Below are positions 20,923 through 33,108 of a DNA stretch of 64,000 bases, piece by piece. The stretch lies in assembly GCA_002007465.1 (NCBI GenBank), contig LNAC01000009.1:2706079-2770078 (forward strand). Reading direction: 5' to 3'. The stretch comes from Ailurus styani. Lineage: Eukaryota > Chordata > Mammalia > Carnivora > Ailuridae. The notes under the pieces are model-generated. The model was not told the origin of the DNA. It did not search any database and saw only the letters and a program-made list of their open reading frames with translations. Position 1 is the stretch's first letter, and each line of letters starts with the position of its first letter. The position numbers were made by a program, and so were the translations under genes.

Positions 20923-22108
20923 GTTCAAAATAGAACCCCAACTTTTACCCCCAAACATGCTCCCCCCTGCTGGCCTCCCCAGTCTAGAGAACTAGAGAAC
21001 GACACCTCCGCCTCTCCGTCCCTCAAGCTGGAGAGCCGGGTGTCCCTGATGCCAGACAAATCCCTCTTTCAGCCCATTCCATCACCTGGTACGGGCGGGC
21101 CCGCCTTCACAGTATCTCCTGCACACGGTCACCTCTTTTGTTCCCGCCTGGCTCAGGGCACCAGCACCACTCATGGGGCCCTCAGGGTCTCCCAGAGACC
21201 TGCCCCGCACGCGTTGTCCCTACAAACTGTTCTGCCTGCAGCCACCCTTTCTAAATGCCTGTGGTTAGCACGCTTCAGGGACTGCCCACTGGGAGCACGG
21301 AGGCCCCGCATGGACCTTCTCCAACCCCTCTCCTCTCCCCCACTCCTCCCTTCCCCTCTAATCTCCTGCTCAAGCCAATCTGGACAAGGTACAGTTTCCT
21401 GAACACTCCACCCTTTAGGACCGTCCCGCATCTTTTTTTTTTTTTCCTCTCGTCTGCCTGTTCTCTGGCCAACTCCTAAAAGCCCTCCAGTGTCAGCCTA
21501 AACTTCCTTCTTCTGGAAAGCCTTCCGCATGCCATGTTGGGGCCCGTACCCTGACATTATATATCCTATGTTATTCCATTCATTCTGTAAGAATTTATTG
21601 AGCACCTACTCACTAGTGTGCAGGCAGAAGGTGCATAAGACAACCTCTGCCTCTAGGGGGCTCACATTCCCATGAGCAGACAGACAGGAAGCAAGCAAGC
21701 AAACCGGTAAGTGAAGAGATAGTTTCCAAGAAGGATAAGTGCTGCAGATGATATAAAACCAGTTAAGAACAGGGAGCAGCTGGGGAAGGGGGGGAGGCAA
21801 CATTGAGTAGAAAAGTCAGTGGAGCTATTTCAGGGTGCAAGGGGAGTCAGCCAAGGGTGGTTCTGGGGGAAGAGTGTTCCACAGTGGAGGAACAGGTCGA
21901 GACGAGGTCCTGCGAGAGGAATAAGCAAGGGGGCCGGTGGTTGGAGCCCAGTGCATAAGCGGAGGGTGGGAAGAGGTGAGGATCACCTAGGGCCTTGAAG
22001 CTGCGACAGGATTTTGGATTTTTCTTTTTTTTTTTTAGTGCACTAGGAAGACACTGGGGGTGGGGGTGAGCAGAGAAGTGATGGTTTGTCTTAAAAAGAT
22101 TGCTCTGG

Positions 22109-22528
22109 GGCTGCCTGGGTGGCTCAGTCGGTTAAGCATCTGCCTCTGCTTGGGTTATGATCCTAGGGTCCTGGGATTGAGCCCTGCATCGGGCTCTCTG
22201 CTCAGCAGGGGAGCCTGCTTCTCCCTCTCCCTCTGCCTCTGCCTGCCACTCCCCCTGCGTGTGCTCTCTCTCTGTCAAATAAATAAATAAAGTCTTTTTT
22301 TTTTTTTTAAGATTTTTTTTTTTATTTATTTATTTCACAGCGGGAGAGAGATCACAAGGAGGCAGAGAGGCAGGCAGAGAGAGAGGGGGAAGCAGGCTCC
22401 CTGCTGAGCAGAGAGCCCGATGCGGGCCTAGATCCCAGGACCCTGAGATCATGACCTGAGCCGAAAGCAGAGGCTTTAACCCACTGAGCCACCCAGGCGC
22501 CCTAAATAAAGTCTTAAAAAAAAAAAAA
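22109..22528 (+). mobile_element. Older CAN-SINE interrupted at its tail
   Basis: A plus-strand SINE whose body runs from 22109 to 22296. Its final A-rich part continues at 22516-22528 after a nested minus-strand SINE. Confidence 0.88.
22297..22502 (-). mobile_element. Young CAN-SINE nested in a SINE tail
   Basis: A minus-strand SINE inserted into the AAAT tail of an older one. The 13-base duplication 'taaataaagtctt' is perfect at 22284-22296 and 22503-22515. Confidence 0.93.
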
Positions 22529-22928
22529 GATTGTTCTGGCTGCCATACAGAGGGTGGACCGTGCGGGCAAGGATGGAGGCAAGAAATCCACACTCAGGGA
22601 GAGATGACAGTGGGCAGAGCCCCCAGCCTCGTGGGACTGCATGTGGGAGACAGAGCGAGGAATCAGGGCGATGGGCTTTGCAGCTGGACTAGGTGGGCTA
22701 GTTACTGAATCGGGAAGACCTGAGAAAAAGCTGGTGGAATGTGACTCGGGGTCTCTCTGGACCTTATTCTGAGCCACCTTTTAGATTCCCGGGGTGGGGG
22801 GTGCGGATCACATGCCAGATCTACCTGCTGTGAATTCTGAGGCAGGGACCCTGGTTTACCATTTTATGCCCAGCCCTAGAGCAGGGCCAGCCGGACACAG
22901 AGCAGGCTCTCAATAGAAGCACGGTAGA

Positions 22929-23065
22929 GGGGCACCTGTGGGGTCGTGTCCCTTCTGCTTGGGCCATGATCCCAGGGTCCTGGAGTCAAGCCCCCTGCAT
23001 CTGGCTCCCTGCTTCTCTCTCTGCCTGCAGCTCCCCCTGCTTGTGCTCTCTTGCTCTCTGTCAAA

Positions 23066-23104
<39 letters not shown>

Positions 23105-23136
23105 ATCATACACACACACACACACACACACACACA
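22929..23136 (+). mobile_element. Diverged CAN-SINE followed by AAAT and (CA)n repeats
   Basis: A plus-strand SINE with an altered head. It ends in about ten AAAT units and then a CA microsatellite at 23109-23136. Confidence 0.82.
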
Positions 23137-23353
23137 GCAGGAAAAAAAGAAGTCTGATGGGTCACTGACTGAGGCGGGCTGATCATGCACCTGTGTGGCC
23201 ATTTGCACTCATTTTTTGCCCCAAAATATAAGAATAGGCCATACTCTACAGAGGCCAAATTCACAGAAACACGGAAGCAGGGGTTGTCGGAGCACGGTCC
23301 CTGGACCCAACCAGCATCAGCCTCACCTTGAAATTGTTAGAAATGCGAATTCC

Positions 23354-23480
23354 GGGTACGGATAGGGTGGATGGGTTATGGACATTGGGGAGGGTTTGTG
23401 CTTTGGTGAATGCTGTGAAAGGTGTAACCCTGAGGATTCACAGACCTGTACCCCTGGGGCAAATTAAAAAAAAAAAGAGG
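23354..23480 (+). mobile_element. Very short L1 3' end
   Basis: The last 110 or so bases of a carnivore L1 with its A-tail, for example 'ggttatggacattgggga' and 'acagacctgtacccctgg'. Together with the adjacent SINE it lies between one pair of perfect 15-base duplications, 'agaaatgcgaattcc', at 23339-23353 and 23698-23712. Confidence 0.88.
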
Positions 23481-23697
23481 GCGCCTGGGTGGCTCAGTGG
23501 GTTAAAGCCGCTGCCTTCGGCTCAGGTCATGATCCCAGGGTCCTGGGATCGAGGCCCACATCGGGCTCTCTGCTCAGCGGGGAGCCTGCTTCCTCCTCTC
23601 TCCTCTCTCTCTGCCTGCCTCTCTGCCTACTTGTAATCTCTCTCTCTGTGTCAAATGAATAAATAAAATCTTTAAAAAAAAAAAAAAAGAAAAGAAA
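23481..23697 (+). mobile_element. CAN-SINE joined to the L1 tail
   Basis: A complete plus-strand SINE that begins at the L1 A-tail and ends with a long A-run and 'gaaaagaaaaga', just before the right-hand duplication. Confidence 0.92.
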
Positions 23698-25374
23698 AGA
23701 AATGCGAATTCCTAGGCCCCTCCTCACACCCAGTGAACTGTGGAAGCCGAGGTTAAACCAACAAGGCTTCCGGGCACTTGTGATGCAGGCTGAGGTTTGA
23801 AGCTGCTGTTCATTCTCCAGGTCGTGTGGATTATATGACTGGGAAAAAATGATGATTTGGGCCCATCTGGCTGCACAGGTCCAGACCACCCCTGGGCTAT
23901 CATCTAACTAGGCTCTGGGTCACCCCCAGCCCACCCGAAAGTCGCATCTTTGCGCCCATCCCTCAGCCCTTGTGGTTCTGGCCAGAGCCAGGGGGTGGCG
24001 CCAGCGCCTCAGGCTATGGTCTGGCTTTGGGCGCTAGAGACCCCGGAAGAACTGTCCCCCTCCCCTGTGCCTTCTTCCCCCGCTGGGAGCCTCTGCTCCA
24101 AGGCCTGCCCACTGGCAAAGGCTTTGTGGGGAGGCTTTCATCTGGGAGGGGGGCGCACCCAAGGTAGGGGCCAACCGCCTTTTCCTGGGTATTAGGAAGG
24201 TGGGCTGGAGAAGCCCCCTTGGTCAGAAAGAAATTAGGGGTGTCTGGCCTGTGGGGCTTGGGGGCCAGGAGCCCAGGCAGGCGGAGACTTTGGCTATACC
24301 CGTTTAACCGCACCCCCCACCCCCACCACCTATGCTGCCCAACGTCCTGTGAGGTCTCAAGTGCTGCTTCCCTGCCCATGGGTGGGGGCAGCCTGGAGGT
24401 ACCCTGGTGCCCAGACAGGGCCCCAAGCTTGGGGGTCCTCACAGCCTGGCAGCCAAGCAAGTGGGGAACAGGGACCCACGGCGGAGAGAATGCGTGGACG
24501 GAGCTCTTACCAGCTGCCAGCTTCACATCATCTCCGGGGTTGGGGGCTCCCTGGGCCCCTGTGCTGCTTCGTGGTCAAGGGGGCCCAGCATCCTGCCCAG
24601 AGGAGGAGCCCGTGCCTTGCTCCTGGTCGTGGGTGCAGCTTGGCAGACAGGAGTCCAGGAGACCCGCGTGGCTTCCCTCCCAGCTCAGGTTCCAAGCCCC
24701 GTTCCGAGAGGACCCAGGGCTGAGTGTGGGCTTGACCCCCCTCGGCTCCCCTGCCCCTCATCTTTCCTCTTTGAGGGGAGACCGAGACCCCCTCGCCCAG
24801 CTGGAGTCTCTCTGCCCATCCTGCTTAGACCTCGCATGCATTGGCCTCTGCTCCAGGGATCTGCCCACACCCTCTCAGCTCCGGGGGTCCCACCCAACGC
24901 CCACACCCCCCCAGAGGACCACCGTCTCTCTCTCCCTCTTGGCCATGCCCTCGCCTCCCAGGACCCCAGATGGGGAGCTATCCTCCTCTGAGGTTCTGCC
25001 TCCGTCCTCAGGAAGCTGGGGCTAGGCCAGCTGTTTTCCCCGGGCAGCCAGCTGTTTTGCCCATCAGGGAGCAGCCCTGGCTTCTCTGCTCAAATCCTTG
25101 CCGGGGCTGGGTAGCTGCAGCGTGGCAGGGCTGCTGGGCCCGGGCCTGCGGGCCGTTAACTCCTCTGGGCCCAGCTCCTTTCTCCGCGGCCCCTGCCCCC
25201 TGGGAGCAGCCTGGGGTCCGACTTCCAGAGACCCCAAGAAGACCAAGCCTCGCTCTCCGCGCCCCCCTGGATGACCGTCACCTGACACCCTCGTGCCTCT
25301 GCGGAGCCTTGTCCTCAGGTGACCCCAGGTGAGAGGAAGGTCAAGGGGACAAACGTGAGCCCCGTTCAGAATCA

Positions 25375-25590
25375 TCATCATCATCATGATAATAATAACA
25401 GTTATCACGAACTGCCTGGGGCGTGCCAGGCACTGTGCCAAGTGCTTTAACTGTATACTCTCTGGTTTAATTTTCACGACGTTCCCCTGAAGCAGGGAAG
25501 ATTTTCATTTTACAGATGAGGAAAGGGAGACGTGGCGAGTCTAAGCGGCTCGCCCAAGCCCGCCCAGAACTGGGGTTTGAAACTGGGCTG
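25375..25590 (-). mobile_element. MIR element
   Basis: A minus-orientation MIR: 'aataataacagttatc', 'gccaggcactgtgccaagtg' and 'ttttacagatgaggaaa' appear in the expected order. Confidence 0.75.
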
Positions 25591-26599
25591 CCCTGGCGGT
25601 TCCCTGAACCCGAGCCATTGGTGGCGATGCTGTTTCAGGGCCCGCTCCCAGCTTCTTGCCCCCCGCTCCCCGGGTCTGGGCATTGTGAGGGCCATCTGTG
25701 AAATGGGATAACTGATGGGTGGAGTTAACACCAGCACCAGCTCCCGATCCGTGCCAGGCTCTGTGCTCGGTACCTTCCAAGTGTTGATTAGCAGATCATT
25801 CCTGTCCGTGGCTGCCAGTCAGCCTGGGCTACAATCCCAGCTTTGGTGTTTCTGGCAGCCCGGCTTTGGGCAAGTGACTTGACATCCCAGTCTCTGCGTC
25901 CAAAGCTGGAAAATACTCTGTGTCCTTGATCTTATTGTGAAAAGGATAAGATAATGCAGGTGAGGTGTTTGGCCCAGGACCCAACCAGGAGGGGAGAGGC
26001 TACCCCTTTTCTGTTAGCACTACTAACCGCAATCTGGAAGGGTCTGAGTGGCTCACCCAGACCCATGCCCCGCCCCCCCAACGCCCAGGACGGAGGAGCT
26101 GGCACACAGGAGGGTTCTGTCACTACTTGTGAATCAATGAACTCCGGGCTGTGGAACCTCCATGGGGACAGCAGGCTGCAACTTGCCCCAGATCACAATG
26201 ACTGGAGCAGAGCGGTGGGGATCCCAAGACATTAGGCTCTTAACTCCTGCACCCCCTGTGGCCTTCCCGCCTGAGGCAGGAACCTGGTCTGGCGGGAGGG
26301 GGAGGAGGGACAAGGGAACAAGGCAATCCCAGGGCTGAGACAGCCCAGAAGGTGACGGGGCTGTGGCTGGGTGGGGTCTCAGGGTCTGGGAACGACCCCT
26401 CAGGATGCAGTGACCCGTGCTCTCCCCCTTTGTCCTCTCCCCGCTGCCCACCATGGGTCAGCTCCCTGGTCCCAGCCTAGACATCTGGAACTGGGGCAGA
26501 CAAAGGACTGCGAAGAGGGACAATAACCTTCTGTCCATTTTCAGATGCCGGGCCGGGCCTGGCCAGGGCTGGGGGCCGGAGCCCCGGCGAGGCGGTGCC

Positions 26600-26880
26600 A
26601 GGCCCCCCGCGGGCAGCGGACAATGTTGGCAGTGATGGAGAGGAGGCATTTCAAAGCGTTTTGTTCCCGCTGACCCCCTCCCCTCCACATCTCGCCCCGG
26701 CTCGGGGTGAGGCCCCAGCCCCACCCCCAGCCACCCAGGCCCCTGCTCCTGGCGGCTTGGGGACCGGCCACATTCTTGACCTCAGGGGAAAAGTTTAGAC
26801 TCTGCGCGCTGGGCTACAATAACGGTGTCACAGAACTGATTTAGGAGCGGCGCTTACCATCACAAAGCCGCAGACAAAGA
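26600..26880. promoter_or_regulatory. Candidate enhancer with clustered SOX-type motifs
   Basis: Within about 260 bases there are five SOX-like HMG-box motifs: ACAATG at 26620-26625, TTGTTC at 26661-26666, ACAATAA at 26816-26822, and ACAAAG at 26862-26867 and 26874-26879. The stretch is unique, not repeat-derived, and lies 10 kb from the miR-219 hairpin. SOX10 is an oligodendrocyte factor, which would suit a miR-219 enhancer. This is inference; motif clustering alone is weak evidence. Confidence 0.3.
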
Positions 26881-29800
26881 GCCGGGGCTGAGAACGCGCC
26901 GGGCTTCTGTGCCTGCACCTCCAGGCACCACCACCACTCCTCTCCCTGGCTCTGCCTGGGCGGGACTGGGTGCCAGGGCCCCCGACCCTGCGCTCCCCAG
27001 AGGAGGGCCTGAGCTGGGGAGGGAGCCAAGGAGAAGGGGTGGGGATCCCACGGGGGACCGGGGGGCCTGTGAGCTGCTTCCTGCTCTGCCACCAATTTGC
27101 CCCGTGACCCTGGACCTCCGTTTCCCTATCTGTAATGAGGAGGCTGTACGCTAGAAGGTCCAAAGCACGAGGCTCTGATCTGGCAAGGAGAGGGATTTCC
27201 CTGATGTTGATGATGATGATGGCAACGTGGTGACCGTGAGAAGTACTGACCCCTTTAGTTCTGGGCCCTTCGCAGGTGCCAGGCGCTGTGATCACTGACC
27301 CCTGCCTGGCCTTCGTCCTTTTTTTTTCTTAAATGATCGAGACCACTCCACGCCATCCTCTCCCTCTCGCTCTCCCAAGGGAAGAGAAGGACAATTATGG
27401 ATGACAAATGACCATTGCAGAAGCAACACCAGGAGCTGGTTCCTCACTCAGGAGAGAACGCTGCCTCTTCCTCACAGTTTCCGAGGCTCTCGATGTCCAG
27501 AGAAACTTCTCCAGCGGCAGACTATAGAAATATCCCTGAAAATACAGCCTTGTCCTCCCCTTGGGTCATTTCCTTCTCAGCAACCTCACAAAGCAGGTGC
27601 ACCCTGAACTCCTCAGCGGATAGTTGATAACTGAGGCTCAGAGAAGTTGAGTCGCTTGTCCAAGGCTACACAGCTTGGAGTCTGTGGGGCCGAGACACAA
27701 GACAGGGCTGGCTCACTTCTGATTACACTGCAGTGAGAAGGAGAGAGGCGACGAGGCAGCCGGACCCTGGGGAGTTCTGGGTGGGAGGGCCTCTCCTCCG
27801 GGCCAGAAGGCTATGAATAAATAAATGTCTGATTACCCCCAGGGGGAATTCCACCCTTGGAGCAGGTGCTTTTAAAAAACGAGATTGATTCTTGTCTGTG
27901 AACAGAGGATGGCCTGGGCAGACCCCCAGATGCAGGGGATTGGACGAAATGACCTCTAGCGGAGACCTCCTAGGAATTAGGAGCAGGCCGGAACATTTAC
28001 GGGCTCCTGACTCTGGAGCCAGGCTATGGGTTCCAATCCCCACTCTGATTTTTCCTGGTAGTGGGTAGTGGGTGGACAAGTTCCTCCAACATTCTGTGCC
28101 TCAGTTTCCCCACCTGTGAAACTGGACTCACCCTGTGGGAGCGTGCTGACTGTTCAGCGAGCTACACAGAAGGCCTTCGAATGGCGCTGGACTCAGCAAG
28201 GGCTGCTCATTTCTATTTAGCAAGATCCGTGCAGCCAAGTCCCATGGCCAGGACGCCTCAGGGCGGGCACCGCTAGGACTCGGTGGCATGCAGTCAGCTG
28301 TTGACCCTCTTCCCAGGAAATGGCTGTGCTTTGATTACAGAAGGAGGGCCTGATGGTCGGACACCCAGAGCGAAAGGGGTCCTGTTCTCTGGCACCGGTC
28401 CGCCAGAGGCCAACCCTGGCTTCCCAGGGGCCGTCAGAGAAGATGATGGCAGGGGTCGTCCAGTCCTGGCCCCACCCTGGGAGAGGACAGGAAGGGAAAG
28501 GGGCCCTGGGAGGCACAGTTCCGAGTCTGCCCTCTCACCCCTTAAATGCAGAGGGCCCTAACTATATGTGGAAGGCGAAGGAGAGGTGGCCAAGCGTGGC
28601 GTCCATGGATCCAACAGTACCGCCCTTGGCCTGGTAAGGGAGCTCGGTGGTTCTGAGGCTCAGCTCTGCCAACTTGCTGTGTCGCCCAGGATGAGCTGCT
28701 GCCCCTCTCTGAGCTCATTCCAAGAGTCTTTTAGAATCTAAAATGTTCAAGGGAGACCATCACAGGAGCCTCTTCGATTCCACAAGTCTAATAAAAAAAT
28801 TGGCTTGGAGCCCAGGAGTCCCGCTCCCCAGACTCCAGCCCCTACTGTCTCCCCTCAACCTCAGACTTCCCCTCCAGCTCCTCAAGCCATCCTTCCCTTC
28901 GGCTCCCCTCGCCCAAGTCCCAGCGACCCATGCCTCTCACGGACAGAGGGTGAGACAGCCCGGCGGAAAATGTCACAGATTCCTGGGGGCTGAGGGGTGG
29001 TCCCAGCCTCCCCCTCCCTCACTGTCTGGCTGTGGGGCCAGAGGAGAACTCACCTGGGCAGAGCATCTTGGGGTCCCCTCGGCCCGGGGCGCAGATGGCA
29101 CTGCTGGGGCCATCTCTGGCACAAGGTGACTTACCCCCCAGTTCCCGCTGCTGGAAGGGCTGGTCAAGCAGGCCAGTCAGGTGCCAGACCTCCTTCCCAG
29201 GCAGAGATTTTCCTGGCATCTGCTTGGCAGGAAGGGCACTGGCTGGGGGTTGGGCAGTGGGGCAGGGTAAGATTTGGGGGAAGGTGTCTCCTACAGGGCT
29301 TGTCCACTGCCCCCAAACCCACTTCCTTTGTGGATGCTGTGGACCAGGGGTCCAGGAAGCCAGGGCCCTCAGGGAGCCAGGAGAGGGCTGATCTGGGAGA
29401 GACTGAGATGAGCCCAGGCCCCTGCCCCATCCTGGTCCCCCCCAACCACACACCCCCCCACACGCCAAACGGAGCCAGCATGGCCCAGGCTGAGGTGTTT
29501 GCTTTTCCTGTCTCTACACTGACTCCATTCAGAGCAGACTTTCTCCACCCCCCACCGGAGGCCGGTGGCCAGCAAGCCAGGGCACCAGGGAGAGAGATCA
29601 CTGCCCCCACTCTCCCGCCTTTGCAACCCCCCCCCATGCCATCTTCACTTCAGGGAAATGGCATCTCCCAGGACTTCCTGGCTTTCGAAGGGGGGCACTG
29701 CAGATGTGAGGGGGCTGGGAAGAAGGGCCCCCCCAAAGGAGAAGAGGGAAAGAGGGAAACTGAACGAGAAGTGGGTGGTGGGAAAAGAGGGTTATGAATT

Positions 29801-30883
29801 GAGGTCTGGAAAGAGAAGGGGAACAGAGGGCCACAGGAGGGACTGGCAGAGAACCGGAGAAAGAGGTTCCTAAGGGCGGAGGCCCAGGCAGAGGTGGGGT
29901 GGGGAGGGGCACAGTATGGGGAGCCTCAGGCAGAGACCAACCCAGGAGGCTGGGAGCGCCTTTGCCTTCGCAGGCTGAGCCAGGGCCTCATGCTGGGCTC
30001 TCTGCCACCGAGGTGGACAGGGCCCGAGGCGGCCCCTGACTCCCACCTGAAATCCCTGGGCCAGGGGCCCCGGTGAGGCTGTGACCTGGTCTGGGGCCAG
30101 GGGAAGGAGGAGGGTGAAAAGTCTCCCCAAGTCAGAAGGCCACGAGGGAGGCATCTCAGGGGGTCCCGCTCTTTGCTCTCTCTGACTGTCACGTTGGTAC
30201 GTAAAGGGGGTAGAAAGGTCAGCTGTGGCCTTTCAGGTCTGTGGGAAAAACTCTGCCCACTTCCCTAATGCATATTTATTGGTGTGAGCCGCTGGGTGGG
30301 AGGAAGCCCCCACCCCACCCGCCTCCCCGGCCAGGCCAGGTTAGCACTAACAACCGGCTCCGTGTCACCGAAATCCTACTCTTTGTCTCCAGATTGGCTC
30401 CAGAGTCCTCCCCCTTCCCTCCTCCCCTTGGCTCCCCCCAACCCCCCTTTGGGGTTGCCAAGCAACTGTGGAAGGGTAGCTGAGATATTTTCTTTATTAC
30501 AAGGGAAAGCAAGACAGCATCACTGGCCCCAGGAGGGGAGCAGGGTGGGGGCTGGGGAGAGGGCGTCCCGTATTCCGGGGGGGACCTCACTACCTTGGTG
30601 TGCTCTGGGCTTGGACAGTGGGGAGACTCGGAGCCCCAGAGTAGGGGGAGAGTGGAAGGGAGTGGTGGGGTGGGTGGGTGCACACACATGGACCCTGTCT
30701 ACATAGTGTTGAAAGAAGCAGCGCCAAGCCCCCCCAACACCCCCTCCCCCGCCCGCTGCCTGGAGTCCCTCACCTGTCACCCACCAGCTCTATTTTCCGG
30801 CCAAGTCGCTTCCCACCTCTGGGTCTAAGTTTTCTTCTCGACGAAACGGGGAAAATGGTGTGTACTATTATCTCATTTAATGC

Positions 30884-30975
30884 TCCCGTCGAGCTTTATG
30901 CCCAACATGGGACTCGAATGACCCCAAGATCAAGAGTTGCTTGGTCTAGTGACTGAGCCAGTCAGGCGCCCCTCC
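30884..30975 (-). mobile_element. Head-only CAN-SINE fragment
   Basis: A minus-strand tRNA-like head without the spacer and tail: 'ccaagatcaagagttgc' to 'gagccagtcaggcgcccc'. Confidence 0.75.
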
Positions 30976-31258
30976 CCCCCAACTCTTTCTTATAAAAAAT
31001 GTTTCTTATTCGAGTGCGGTTACACACGGTGACATTAGTCTCAGGTGTACAACATGGTGATGCCACGTCTCATGCTGTGCCCACTGTAAGGGCAGCTACC
31101 GCCTATCCCCATACAACACGATTACAGTAACGCAGACCGTGTCCCCTAGGCTGTGCCTTTTAGTCCCACAACGTACTCCTTGGTAACTGGAAGCTCCTAC
31201 CTCCCACACCCTTTCACCCATTTCGCCCATCCCCCACCTCCCTCCCCTCTACCCGACT

Positions 31259-31420
31259 ATTTTGGAAAGAGAGAGAGAGAGAGTGGCAAGTGCAAGTGGG
31301 GGGAGGAAGAGAGGGAGTGGGGAGGGAGAATCTCAAGCCGACTTCCTGCTGAGTGCCGAGCCTGTCATGGGGCAAGATCTCAGGATTGATGAGATCATGA
31401 TCTGAGCCACCCAGGCGCCC
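31259..31420 (-). mobile_element. CAN-SINE lacking most of its tail
   Basis: A minus-strand SINE with 10-base duplications 'ctacccgact' at 31249-31258 and 31421-31430. The A/T tail is nearly absent and the head is short. Confidence 0.82.
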
Positions 31421-31483
31421 CTACCCGACTCTAATAGCAAATTTTCTGAGGTGTAATTCATACACCATGCGATCGCCCATTTA

Positions 31484-31699
31484 TTTATTTGTTTTTATTT
31501 TTAAGATTTTATTTATTTATTTGACACAGAGAGAGAGAGAGATTACAAGTAGGCAGACAGGCAAGCAGAGAGAGAGAGAGAGGAGGAAGCAGGCTCCCTG
31601 CTGAGCAGAGAGCCCGATGCGGGCCTGGATCCCAGGACCCTGAGATCATGACCTGAGCCGAAGGCAGAGGCTTTAACCCACTGAGCCACCCAGGCGCCC
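31484..31699 (-). mobile_element. Young CAN-SINE
   Basis: A complete minus-strand SINE with a perfect 15-base duplication 'gcgatcgcccattta' at 31469-31483 and 31700-31714, inserted in old L1 sequence. Confidence 0.94.
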
Positions 31700-32004
31700 G
31701 CGATCGCCCATTTAAAACAATTTAATGGTTTTTAGTATGTTCACAGAGTCGTGCAACCATCAGCTCAATCAATTTAGAACATCCACATCATCTCCAGAAG
31801 AATCCTTGCACCCATTAGCCTTCATTCCCTCTTCCCTCCCAACTTCCCCTGCTTCCCATCCTAGGCAACCACTAATCTGCTTTCTGTCTCTATAGATTTG
31901 CCTATTTGGGATATTTCTATAAATGGAATCAGACAACATGTTTCAGGCCACTTCCAATGACTCCAAGCTCACTGGGTGCTGGGGTGACTGAGTACCACGT
32001 ATCA

Positions 32005-32215
32005 CGGTTAACAATGTGGGCTCTGCTGTTAGACAGACTCGGGTCTAAAACCTGGCTCTGCCGCTCAGTAGGTCTGTATCTGGGGGAAGTGGCTTCTTCT
32101 CTCCAGGCCTCAGGTTTCTGATCTGTAAAATGGGCATTTGTCACAAAGCTGTAGGGTTCATAAAAAACGTTCAGCCCAGCGCCAGTGCTGACGCATGGTG
32201 GTTGTTGACTGGATT
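32005..32215 (+). mobile_element. MIR element
   Basis: A plus-orientation MIR: 'aaaacctggctctgccgc', 'gatctgtaaaatgggca' and a decayed 3' end. An unassigned ancient repeat ('tctcggtggcagggacaaag') follows at about 32255-32400. Confidence 0.7.
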
Positions 32216-32506
32216 ACAATGATCCATGCACCTATCTATCCCTTTATGGGGGCATTTAATAAAGTTTACCACCTTCTAAGACTCGGGCATTGTTCTCGGT
32301 GGCAGGGACAAAGCAATGAACAGGATGTGATCCCTGCCCACATTCTAGTGGACAAAGAACACAGCCCGGGAAGGAGAGGCTTACAGCGCAGTATGTGTGA
32401 TGAAGACAAGAGCACAGGTGATGGGAGAAGCACCTCAGGTGGGTGGAGGCGGCTTTCTTTGGGAAAGCTTCCTTGTCCTGTCATCATCTCTGGCGAGGAA
32501 CTTTTT

Positions 32507-32595
32507 CTAGGTAAGCTCTACACCCAACGTGGGGTTTGAACTCACAACCCCTCGATCAAGAGTCGCACGCTCCACCAACTGAGCCAGCCAGGAAC
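32507..32595 (-). mobile_element. Head-only CAN-SINE
   Basis: A minus-strand tRNA-like head: 'taagctctacacccaacg' to 'ctgagccagccagg'. Confidence 0.78.
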
Positions 32596-33108
32596 ATCAT
32601 CTTTTATAAACTGGAACATGCTATGCAGGGCACAGGGTTGGAAATATCCTGCCCGGAGCTACGACCCGACTCCCGGGACCCCAGGCAGGTCCCCGGGCAC
32701 TCGTCTGCCCTGCTCCATGTCTTGGGCCTGCTTCTGAAGCACAGAGGCCAGGCTGCAGTGGGAAGTCTCTCCCAGCCTCCTTCGCTGGGCCCACCCCTAA
32801 CATGTCCTGTTTTCTATCTAGAACCTTAGCTGATTGGCTACATTCATGCATCTAGGTACTCTAGTCATTTTCCGTCCAAGTGTCCCAACATCTGTTTTTT
32901 CATCCATCTGTCTGTCCATCCACCTATTCATCTAATTATTACTCCAATAAAGCACCCATTCAGTCATTCCTTCAACAGGTGTTTACTGAGCATGTCCTTT
33001 GTGCCGGGCACATTGTCTGGTCAAATGACCGTGCTGAGGGGATAGGGCATGCTTAATAGGCACTGTGGACAAATCTGTCACCTCCTTCCTGCCTGATGTG
33101 TTGGTCTT

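Larger units (their letters stand above)
23285..23815 (+). mobile_element. MER5A-like element split by an L1-SINE insertion
   Basis: The left part (about 23285-23353) has 'gcacggtccctggaccc' and 'cagcatcagcctcacctt'. The right part (about 23698-23815) has 'gaattcctaggcccc'. Both read as one MER5A-like element in plus orientation, interrupted at 23354-23697. Confidence 0.72.
18660..30880. other. Intergenic region upstream of CERCAM
   Basis: No coding exon could be supported here. Recognisable repeats are listed separately. The L2-type 3' sequence at about 21480-21605 and an ancient repeat of unassigned family (phrases such as 'ttgagcacctact' and 'gggccttgaagctg') at about 21590-22010 add to these. 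The portion 23900-30880 is mostly unique and GC-rich, with overlapping open frames on both strands that look like a compositional effect. It probably includes regulatory DNA, for example at 26600-26880. Confidence 0.5.
30990..31930. mobile_element. Old L1M-type 3' sequence carrying two SINE insertions
   Basis: Two stretches read like an old mammalian L1 3'UTR: 30990-31258, with 'tctcaggtgtacaacatg' and 'taactggaagctcctacc', and 31431-31930, with 'ggcaaccactaatctgct' and 'ttctataaatggaatcag'. They are separated by the SINEs at 31259-31420 and 31484-31699. I did not settle the orientation or subfamily. Confidence 0.65.

Noticed and set aside
24014..25332. Overlapping open frames of 120-268 codons on both strands
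   Set aside because: The sequence is GC-rich so stops are rare; the translations are low complexity, lack domains and overlap on both strands. No splice-linked gene is apparent.
28997..29797. A 266-codon plus-strand open frame
   Set aside because: Translation rich in Gly, Pro and Arg without a domain; a minus-strand frame of similar length overlaps it.
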